Shown here piece after piece: positions 1 to 5,323 of a stretch of DNA of 5,746 nt. Position numbers and translations under genes: made by a program. Numbering within the stretch: position 1 is the stretch's first letter; every line of letters starts with the position of its first letter. The notes under the pieces are model-generated. The model was given only the letters and a program-made list of their open reading frames with translations. It searched no databases and was not told where the DNA came from. Origin of the DNA: Victivallales bacterium (lineage in GTDB: Bacteria; Verrucomicrobiota; Lentisphaeria; Oligosphaerales; Oligosphaeraceae); NCBI GenBank assembly GCA_900769285.1, contig CAAGGB010000118.1, positions 1 through 5,746 of the forward strand, read 5' to 3'.

Positions 1-1
1 C

Positions 2-151
2 GCCGGCTTCCGGCGGGCCATGCGGGTCGCCGTCGGGCGGCTCCGCGAGCGTGGCACGGCCGCCGCCGGCGAGGCGGTCGCCGTGCTGGAGGAGCTGGAG
101 GCGGACACGGAGCTGCTGGACGCCTACCGCGCCGCGCTGGTCGAGAGCTGA
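2..151 (+). CDS. C-terminal end of a probable YscX/SctX-like type III secretion protein (partial)
   Basis: Only the last 49 codons are present; the reading frame enters at base 2 and stops at TGA 149-151. The peptide begins AGFRRAMRVAVGRL and ends TELLDAYRAALVES. It is strongly helical, with no membrane segment. Compared from memory with the C-terminus of Yersinia YscX, it lines up without gaps over about 48 residues: the aromatic-RR start, an alanine/leucine-rich helix in the middle, and a D..LL...L ending. This is a recalled comparison, not a computed alignment, and identity is only about one residue in five. YscX is a roughly 120-aa early T3SS substrate that needs its chaperone YscY and binds the export gate YscV. 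The YscY-like and SctV genes downstream support this reading. The stop codon lies 6 nt before the phosphatase start, so the two genes are probably co-transcribed. Alternatives are another small helical T3SS protein or chaperone. That a real gene ends here is much surer than its identity. Confidence 0.5.
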   Translation, partial: AGFRRAMRVAVGRLRERGTAAAGEAVAVLEELEADTELLDAYRAALVES

Positions 152-157
152 GGCGTC

Positions 158-1981
158 ATGGCGAAGGCGACGCGCACCATCAAGGGCCTGTTCCAGCACT
201 GGCTGTTCCTGCTGGTGACGGCGGCGTTCGCGCTGACCTTCCTGGTCTCCTACGTGGTCCAGGGTCGTCAGGCGGAGGCGTCCGCCCGCCAGCTGCTGCT
301 CGCCAAGATGGACGAGGCGGAGCAGCGCGTCACCCACACGCGCAGCCACCTGGCCGTCGTCCAGCGACTGTCGCGCGCGTTGCTGCTGACGAAGGGCCGC
401 GCCGTCGCCCAGGCCATCGCCCGTGAGCCGTCACGGCTCCTGACCGCCGAGGGGCTCCGCGAGCTCCTCGACGAGTTCGAGCTCCATGAAATCAACGTCG
501 CGGACGGCGACGCCATCGTCCGCTTCTCCAACTTCCCCGCCATCGTCGGCCGCGACTGGAAGACGCTCGACACCACGCGCGAATTCCTGGGCGCCCTCAC
601 CGACCGCCGCTTCGCGCTTGTCCAGGACGTGCGCCCGAGCAACGAGGACGGGCGGCTGTACCAGTACGCCGCCGTGGCGCGGCTGGACAGCCCCGGCATC
701 GTGGAGGTCGGCGTGCGCGCGAAGGACGAGGAGGAGGCGCAGTGGATGGCCGGCATGACCGCCGTCGGGCAACTGTTCAGCGTCGGGCGCCACGGGACGC
801 TGCGGATTTTCCGCTACCACGCGGAGGCGGGCCGCAGCCGTCAGCGCGGCGACCGGTTCTTCCGTGACGTCGTGGAGGGCCGCTGGAGCCTGTGCCTGGT
901 GCGCAACCTGCCGGACCTGTCGCTGGTGGTCAACCTGCCGGTGGAGGAGATGCACGCCGCGCGCCGCCGCGAGGGCTGGCTGCTGGTCATCGCCGACGTG
1001 GTGCTCTTCGCGGTGGTCTTCGCGCTGGTGTCGCGGCTCCTGCAGCGCGTCGTCATCAGCGGCATCGACCGGGTGAACGTCTCGCTGGCGCGCATCGCGG
1101 GCGGGCAGTTGGACGAGCAGGTTCGCGAGCGCTCGACGCGCGAGTTCACCAGCCTCTCGGACGGCGTGAACGCGATGGTCGGCGCCCTCAAGGAGGCGAT
1201 CGCCGCCGAGGCGCGCCGCGTGGACGCGGAGCTGGAGACGGCGCGGACCATTCAGCGCTCGGTGCTGCCCGACGACTTCTCGCTGGCGCTGCCCAGCGAG
1301 CTGTTCGCGGTGATGGTTCCGGCGCGGGAGGTCGGCGGCGACTTCTACGACGCGTTCGCGCTGCCTGGCGGGCGGCTGGCGCTGGTGATGGCGGACGTGT
1401 CGGGCAAGGGCATCACGGCCGCGCTGTTCATGATGAACGGCAAGGCGCTGCTCAAGCAGCAGCTCGTCGGCGGGCGACCTGTCGCCGAGGCCATCGCGGC
1501 CGTGAACGCCGCGCTCTGCGTCAGGAACGAGAGCCGGATGTTCATGACGGCGTTCGTCGCGGTGCTGGACCCGCGCGACGGGTCGCTGGAGTGCGTCAAC
1601 GCGGGCCACAACCCGCCGCTGGTGCGCCGCGCGGGCGGCGCCTGGGAATGGCTGCGCATCCGGCACTCCATCGCGCTTGGCGTCACCGACCGCGCCCGCT
1701 ACCAGGCCGTCCCCGTCCCCTTCGGGCACGAGGCGCGCCTGCTCCTCTACACCGATGGCGTCACCGAGGCCCAGGACGGCGCCGGGCAGCTCTTCGGCGA
1801 ACAGCGCCTCAAGGACTTCCTCGACGCCGCCGACGGCACCCCGCGGCAGCACCTCGAGGCGCTGCTCGCCGAGCTCGCCCGCCACGCCGACGGCACACCG
1901 CAGAGCGACGACATCACCATCCTGGAGATAGTCTGCCACGCTCCCCAGGACGTCCGGCATCCCACATCACCCACCACATAG
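158..1981 (+). CDS. Membrane-anchored RsbU-type PP2C serine phosphatase with extracytoplasmic sensor and HAMP domain
   Basis: This 607-aa protein should dephosphorylate the STAS-domain antagonist encoded next and so drive the partner switch. The order of parts is: a short cytoplasmic N-terminus; membrane helix 1 at about residues 14-34; a periplasmic region of about 235 residues that looks Cache-like (INVADGDAIVRFSNFPAIVGRD at 112-133 resembles the usual 'dG.iv.S...iG.D' stretch); membrane helix 2 at about 274-295; a HAMP domain at about 296-345; a linker helix with LETARTIQRSVLP (359-371), typical of RsbU-class switches; and a SpoIIE/PP2C domain at about 385-592. The metal-binding motifs are intact: VGGDFYD (D395), MADVSGKG (D413), NAGHNPP (481-487), YTDGVTEA (D533) and SDDITILE (D584/D585). 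The phosphatase should therefore be active. The start at 158 has GAGG at 150-153, overlapping the upstream stop codon, which suggests translational coupling. The architecture matches chlamydial RsbU and Bordetella BtrU. The ligand is unknown. Family assignment is firm; the link to T3SS control is inferred from the neighbours. Confidence 0.93.
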   Translation: MAKATRTIKGLFQHWLFLLVTAAFALTFLVSYVVQGRQAEASARQLLLAKMDEAEQRVTHTRSHLAVVQRLSRALLLTKGRAVAQAIAREPSRLLTAEGLRELLDEFELHEINVADGDAIVRFSNFPAIVGRDWKTLDTTREFLGALTDRRFALVQDVRPSNEDGRLYQYAAVARLDSPGIVEVGVRAKDEEEAQWMAGMTAVGQLFSVGRHGTLRIFRYHAEAGRSRQRGDRFFRDVVEGRWSLCLVRNLPDLSLVVNLPVEEMHAARRREGWLLVIADVVLFAVVFALVSRLLQRVVISGIDRVNVSLARIAGGQLDEQVRERSTREFTSLSDGVNAMVGALKEAIAAEARRVDAELETARTIQRSVLPDDFSLALPSELFAVMVPAREVGGDFYDAFALPGGRLALVMADVSGKGITAALFMMNGKALLKQQLVGGRPVAEAIAAVNAALCVRNESRMFMTAFVAVLDPRDGSLECVNAGHNPPLVRRAGGAWEWLRIRHSIALGVTDRARYQAVPVPFGHEARLLLYTDGVTEAQDGAGQLFGEQRLKDFLDAADGTPRQHLEALLAELARHADGTPQSDDITILEIVCHAPQDVRHPTSPTT

Positions 1982-1984
1982 GAG
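1980..1984 (+). promoter_or_regulatory. Ribosome binding site of the STAS gene, overlapping the phosphatase stop codon
   Basis: AGGAG at 1980-1984 lies 11 nt before the ATG at 1996 and shares its first two bases with the TAG stop of the phosphatase (1979-1981). Ribosomes terminating on the phosphatase would therefore sit on this site, which is consistent with coupled translation of the two partners. It also supports ATG 1996 over the long upstream open frame that runs antiparallel in meaning through the phosphatase gene. Confidence 0.6.
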
Positions 1985-1995
1985 ACCCATACGAC

Positions 1996-2298
1996 ATGGA
2001 ACTGACGACGACCCGGGAGGGCGGGCGGCTGACGATGGCCGTCCGCGGCAGCATCAACACCGTGACCGCAGGCGAGTTCGAGCGGCAGGTGCTGGCCGAG
2101 CTGTCCGGCGGCGCCGCGCAGGAGCTGACGCTCGACTTCGCCGGCGTCGACTACGTCTCCAGCGCGGGCCTCCGCGCCCTGCTGAAGATTGACCAGGACA
2201 AGCCCGCGGAGATGGCCATGCGCCTCGTCGGCGTCAACGGCGAGGTGCGCGAGGTCTTCGAGATGACGGGCTTTGACCAGTTGCTGACCATCGAGTGA
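1996..2298 (+). CDS. STAS-domain anti-sigma factor antagonist (RsbV/SpoIIAA/BtrV type)
   Basis: This 100-aa cytoplasmic protein consists of a single STAS domain. Recognisable parts are the N-terminal strands (LTMAVRGSINTVTAGEFE, about 12-29), the strand LTLDFAGVDYVSSAGLRAL (44-62) and the C-terminal VFEMTGFDQLLTI (87-99), which is the usual '.F..tGl..lf.i' ending. The phosphoacceptor is most likely Ser56 in YVSSAGLR, the position matching RsbV Ser56; Ser55 is adjacent. When unphosphorylated, such proteins bind the RsbW-type kinase and release its sigma factor or other partner. When phosphorylated by that kinase they let go, and the PP2C phosphatase resets them. All three partners are encoded here in the order phosphatase, antagonist, kinase. 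The frame stays open far upstream through the phosphatase gene, but the STAS homology begins at ATG 1996, which has AGGAG 11 nt before it. The family is certain; the T3SS target is inferred. Confidence 0.93.
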   Translation: MELTTTREGGRLTMAVRGSINTVTAGEFERQVLAELSGGAAQELTLDFAGVDYVSSAGLRALLKIDQDKPAEMAMRLVGVNGEVREVFEMTGFDQLLTIE

Positions 2299-2327
2299 GA
2301 CGACAGACAGGGTATCCACCACACGCC

Positions 2328-2333
2328 AGGAGG
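2328..2333 (+). promoter_or_regulatory. Ribosome binding site of the RsbW-type kinase gene, with long spacing
   Basis: A full AGGAGG lies at 2328-2333, in a 49-nt gap, 14 nt before ATG 2348. This is longer than the usual 5-10 nt. No closer start codon exists in the frame, and the protein homology begins just after this ATG, so the start stands. The wide spacing could lower kinase output relative to the antagonist, but that is speculation. Confidence 0.5.
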
Positions 2334-2347
2334 GGCGGCGCACAGAC

Positions 2348-2818
2348 ATGTCAGAGAGCATCCGCAGATTCCGGTTCGAGGGGCACGACGCCATCACCCT
2401 GCCGGCACGCCGCGAGGCGTTCGAGCTGCTGGAGGAGTGGCTGTCCGGCATCGCCGCCGAGCTGCGCCTGCCCGCCAGGACGGCGCGGCAGCTCATGGTC
2501 GCGGCGGACGAGGTGTTCACCAACATCTCGAGCTACGGCTATCCGTCGGGGCAGGGCACGGCGACCGCCGAGGTCGCGTTCGACCTGGCGGCGGGCGAGC
2601 TGACGCTCGTCTTCCGCGACGAGGGCGTCGCGTTCAATCCGCTCTCGGCGGCGTCCGAGCCGCCGTCGGGGCCGCTGGCCGAGCGGGCGCCCGGCGGGCT
2701 GGGCATCTTCCTGGTGCGCAAGCTCATGGACACGGCGACCTACCGCCGCGAGGACGGCCGGAATGTCCTCACGCTGACCAAGCGGGTGGCCGGCGAGCCG
2801 GAGCGGCTGGACGGATGA
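2348..2818 (+). CDS. RsbW/BtrW-type serine kinase and anti-sigma factor (GHKL ATPase domain)
   Basis: This 156-aa cytoplasmic protein is a single HATPase_c_2 (GHKL) domain of normal length for the family. The ATP-site motifs are in order: the N box AADEVFTNISSYGYP (52-66) with Glu55 as probable general base and Asn59 as Mg ligand; the G1 box RDEGVAFNP (90-98) with Asp91; an ATP lid rich in Pro, Ser and Ala (99-114); and the G2 box GGLGIFLVRKLMD (116-128). The closing stretch YRREDGRNVLTLTKR (132-146) is typical of this group. No histidine-kinase dimerisation domain is present, so this is a partner-switch serine kinase. It would phosphorylate the STAS protein encoded just upstream and, when not bound to it, hold back a client. 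In Bordetella the BtrU/BtrV/BtrW set controls type III secretion. No sigma factor gene lies in this window, so the client is unknown. Catalytic residues look intact. Confidence 0.92.
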   Translation: MSESIRRFRFEGHDAITLPARREAFELLEEWLSGIAAELRLPARTARQLMVAADEVFTNISSYGYPSGQGTATAEVAFDLAAGELTLVFRDEGVAFNPLSAASEPPSGPLAERAPGGLGIFLVRKLMDTATYRREDGRNVLTLTKRVAGEPERLDG

Positions 2819-2858
2819 CGACGCACGGACGAACGACAGGACACGGGGCAGAGACGCG

Positions 2859-3215
2859 ATGATGCCAGAGGAAGACAAGCAGGTGACACTGACGGCGGCC
2901 TGGCTGTTCATGCAGCATGGCCAGACGGCGAAGGCGAAGGCCATCTGTCGCGCCGTCAACGAGGACGACCCCGGCGACGGCGTCTGCGCGGCGCTGCTGG
3001 CACAACTGCACCTTGACGACGGCGAGCCGGAGGCCGCGCTGGCCACGCTGCGCCAGGCCAGCATTCCCGCCGAGCTGGAGCGCGCGGCGGCGGTGCTCGA
3101 GACGCGCGCGCTCCGCGAGTTGGGACGCGCGGAGGAGTCGCGGCGGCGCTGGGAGGCCTACGTCGTGAGCCACCGCGCCAACGGCGCAAGGCGTGACTGG
3201 GTGGTGGCCAGATGA
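2859..3215 (+). CDS. Small TPR-type protein resembling the YscY/Pcr4 type III secretion chaperone
   Basis: This is a 118-aa soluble helical protein with about three TPR-like helix pairs: roughly 13-38 (WLFMQHGQTAKAKAICRAV, then DP), 41-70 (AALLAQLHLDDGEPEAALATL) and 74-104 (AAVLETRALRELGRAEESRR). Compared from memory with Yersinia YscY (114 aa), the pattern matches along its length: an N-terminal 'WL...G....A' helix pair, a central 'LL.......GE.EA' pair, and a C-terminal '.RA..L.....A...Y' pair. YscY binds YscX and the export gate YscV, and in Yersinia its gene directly precedes yscV, as this one precedes sctV. Its stop overlaps the sctV start (ATGA), implying coupled synthesis. ATG 2859 has only a weak ribosome site. 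An alternative GTG at 2883 has a much better one, but it would trim the N-terminus to six residues before the first TPR tryptophan. A generic TPR chaperone of the SctG or SycD kind is the main alternative. TPR character is sure, YscY identity likely. Confidence 0.75.
   Translation: MMPEEDKQVTLTAAWLFMQHGQTAKAKAICRAVNEDDPGDGVCAALLAQLHLDDGEPEAALATLRQASIPAELERAAAVLETRALRELGRAEESRRRWEAYVVSHRANGARRDWVVAR
2867..2874 (+). promoter_or_regulatory. Shine-Dalgarno-like site inside the YscY-like gene, before an alternative GTG start
   Basis: AGAGGAAG at 2867-2874 lies 8 nt before an in-frame GTG at 2883. It is a stronger and better-placed ribosome site than anything before ATG 2859, where the nearest candidate, AGGA at 2838-2841, is 17 nt away. 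Either the true start is GTG 2883 (110 aa), or two forms are made, or the match is chance within a Glu/Glu/Asp-coding stretch. Recalled YscY length favours the longer form. Confidence 0.35.
3212..3215 (+). other. ATGA start/stop overlap coupling the YscY-like gene to sctV
   Basis: The sctV ATG (3212-3214) overlaps the TGA stop (3213-3215) of the TPR gene. Such overlaps usually mean re-initiation by terminating ribosomes. Here that would tie synthesis of the gate to its presumed chaperone partner. No independent strong ribosome site is visible just upstream. Confidence 0.75.
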
Positions 3216-5311
3216 TGAACGGCAGCCGTCTCTCATCCATCTCCTCGACGATCAGCCGCTTCGGCGACCTGGTGCTGGCGTTCCTCGTGGTCGCCATCAT
3301 CGGCCTGCTCATCATTCCGCTGCCGACGCCGATCGTCGACCTGCTCATCGCGGTGAACATCATGATCTCGACGGTGATGCTGATGCTGTCGCTGTATCTG
3401 CCGCGGGCGCTGGCGTTCTCGACGTTCCCGAGCATGCTGCTGTTCACGGCGCTGTTCCGCCTGGCGCTGAACGTGACGACGACCCGCCTCATCCTGCTCC
3501 ACGCGGACGCCGGCGAGATCATCGAGACGTTCGGGCGCTTCGTGGTCGGCGGCAACTTCGTGGTCGGCGCCGTCATCTTCATCATCATCACGATTGTGCA
3601 GTTCGTGGTCATCGCCAAGGGCGCGGAGCGCGTGTCGGAGGTGGCGGCGCGCTTCACGCTGGACGCCATGCCCGGCAAGCAGATGAGCATCGACGCGGAC
3701 ATGCGCGCCGGCGCCATCAACATCGACCAGGCCCGCGCACGACGCGCCGAGCTCGCCAGCGAGAGCCAGCTCTACGGCGCCATGGACGGCGCCATGAAGT
3801 TCGTCAAGGGCGATGCCGTCGCCGGACTCATCATCACCAGCATCAACGTCGTCGGCGGCATCTGCATCGGCGTGCTGATGAACGGCTGGGACGTGAAGAA
3901 GGCGGTGACGGTGTACAGCATCCTGACCATCGGCGACGGACTCGTCTCGCAGATACCGGCGCTGCTGGTCTCCATCACCTCGGGCGTCATCGTCACGCGC
4001 GTCGGGGACAAGGACGCGAAGCCGCTGGGACAGGACATCGTCAACCAGGTGTTCGCGCAGCCGAAGGCCATCCTGCTGGGCGCGGTGATGCTGGTGGCCA
4101 TCGGCCTCATCCCCGGCTTCCCCAAGGTGCAGTTCTTCGTGCTGGCGGCGACCGTCGCCGCCACCGGCTACGGCCTCCAGGTGACGGCGCGCCAGAAGCG
4201 CGAGCGCGAGCTGGCCAAGGCCGACCCGCTCAAGGCGGCCGCGCCGTCGGGGCAGGGCGACCGCCCGCAGCGTCCCGAGGGCACCGAGGACGACTTCTCG
4301 CTCGTCGTCCCGCTGATGGTCGACATCGACGCCGGCATCCGCACCGCCCTGACCTACGACGACCTCAACGGCCAGATACTCGCCGTGCGGCGGGCGCTCT
4401 ACCACGACCTGGGCGTCCCCTTCCCCGGCATCCGCCTGAACCTGAACCAGAGCCTGACCGGCGGCCAGTACCGCATCCTCGTCAACGAGGTGCCCGTCTC
4501 GGAGGGGACGCTGCGGCAAGGCTATGTCTTCGCGCTGGAGAGCGCGGAGACGCTCCGCGCGATGTCCGTGCCGTACGAGGAGGGCAAGCCGTTCCTGGCG
4601 GGCCATCCGACGCACTGGGTGCGGCAGTCCGACGCGCCGCTGCTGGAGCAGGGCGGCGTCCAGCGCCTGACGCTGGACGGTGTGCTGACGTACCATCTGT
4701 CGAATGTGCTGCGCCGCTACGCGCACGAGTTCCTGAGCCTGCAGGAGACGCGGCTGCTGCTGGACCGGATGGAGCAGGAGGCGGGCGAGGTCGTCAAGGA
4801 GATTCAGCGCGTCATGCCGCTGCAGAAGCTGACGGACGTGCTGCAGCGTCTGGTGCAGGAGGGCATCTGCATCCGCGACCTGAAGCGCATCCTGCAGACG
4901 CTGATCGAGTGGGGGCAGAAGGAGAAGGACACGGTGGTGCTGGTGGAGTACGTGCGCAGCTCGCTGAGCCGCTACATCAGCTACAAGTACAGCGGCGGGC
5001 AGAACCTGCTGGCCGCCTACCTGCTCGACCCCGCACTCGAGGAGAAGATCCGCAAGTCCATCCGCCAGGCGTCCAGCGGCAGCTACCTCGCCATGGACCC
5101 CGAGACGGTCCGGCGCATCCTCAAGCAGGTCCGACAGACCGTCGGCAACCTCGACCAGTTGCCGCAGAAGCCCGTCATCCTCGTCTCCGTCGACATCCGC
5201 CGGTACTTCCGCAAGCTCATCGAGAAGGACTACTACGAGCTGCCCGTCCTCTCCTTCCAGGAGCTGACACAGGAAATCAACATCCAGCCGCTCGGACGCA
5301 TCAACGCATAA
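3212..5311 (+). CDS. sctV: SctV (YscV/LcrD/FlhA family) type III secretion export gate protein
   Basis: This 699-aa inner-membrane protein would form the nonameric export gate that receives substrates and chaperones from the ATPase complex and passes them to the SctRSTU channel. The N-terminal half holds about eight membrane helices (roughly 18-36, 40-63, 71-95, 112-135, 203-223, 232-256, 286-302, 304-323). The family signature RLALNVTTTRLIL is at 83-95. The conserved cytoplasmic FHIPEP loop at about 136-200 includes KGAERVSEVAARFTLDAMPGKQM and DADMRAGAIN. A linker (about 328-360, charged and Pro/Gly-rich) leads to the C-terminal cytoplasmic domain at about 361-699, which forms the ring; motifs such as VMPLQKLTDVLQRLV (534-548) and IRDLKRILQTLIEW (554-567) are typical. 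Full length matches YscV at about 704 aa. The T3SS branch rather than flagellar FlhA is indicated by the YscY-like and SctD-like neighbours. The start ATG 3212 overlaps the upstream stop as ATGA; a second ATG follows at 3215. No defect is seen. Confidence 0.96.
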   Translation: MMNGSRLSSISSTISRFGDLVLAFLVVAIIGLLIIPLPTPIVDLLIAVNIMISTVMLMLSLYLPRALAFSTFPSMLLFTALFRLALNVTTTRLILLHADAGEIIETFGRFVVGGNFVVGAVIFIIITIVQFVVIAKGAERVSEVAARFTLDAMPGKQMSIDADMRAGAINIDQARARRAELASESQLYGAMDGAMKFVKGDAVAGLIITSINVVGGICIGVLMNGWDVKKAVTVYSILTIGDGLVSQIPALLVSITSGVIVTRVGDKDAKPLGQDIVNQVFAQPKAILLGAVMLVAIGLIPGFPKVQFFVLAATVAATGYGLQVTARQKRERELAKADPLKAAAPSGQGDRPQRPEGTEDDFSLVVPLMVDIDAGIRTALTYDDLNGQILAVRRALYHDLGVPFPGIRLNLNQSLTGGQYRILVNEVPVSEGTLRQGYVFALESAETLRAMSVPYEEGKPFLAGHPTHWVRQSDAPLLEQGGVQRLTLDGVLTYHLSNVLRRYAHEFLSLQETRLLLDRMEQEAGEVVKEIQRVMPLQKLTDVLQRLVQEGICIRDLKRILQTLIEWGQKEKDTVVLVEYVRSSLSRYISYKYSGGQNLLAAYLLDPALEEKIRKSIRQASSGSYLAMDPETVRRILKQVRQTVGNLDQLPQKPVILVSVDIRRYFRKLIEKDYYELPVLSFQELTQEINIQPLGRINA

Positions 5312-5323
5312 CGGAACACACCC

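Noticed and set aside
1..15. Perfect inverted repeat CGCCGG-CTT-CCGGCG, possible hairpin
   Set aside because: It lies inside the coding end of the upstream gene, has no T-run after it, and such 6-bp GC palindromes are common by chance in this composition.
431..1960. A 509-codon open frame on the minus strand, opposite the phosphatase gene
   Set aside because: Its composition is His/Arg/Ala/Val-rich with no recognisable domain. It lies exactly antisense to a gene with intact PP2C motifs, and long antisense frames are expected at this GC content.
892..1995. Long upstream extension of the STAS frame (to give 468 aa)
   Set aside because: The extension is Arg/Gly/Ala-rich noise overlapping the phosphatase in another frame. 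STAS homology and a ribosome site both place the start at 1996.
2299..2347. The 49-nt gap before the kinase gene as a promoter or terminator
   Set aside because: No -35/-10 pair or stem-loop with a T tract is visible. It contains a ribosome site and is best read as an ordinary intercistronic spacer.
2348..2818. Kinase gene as a two-component histidine kinase
   Set aside because: There is no HisKA/DHp domain or phosphoacceptor histidine region. The length and motifs fit RsbW-type serine kinases.
3212..5311. SctV as flagellar FlhA
   Set aside because: The family signature is shared by both, but the neighbours (SctD-like FHA protein, YscY-like chaperone, probable YscX) belong to injectisome loci and no flagellar gene is seen.
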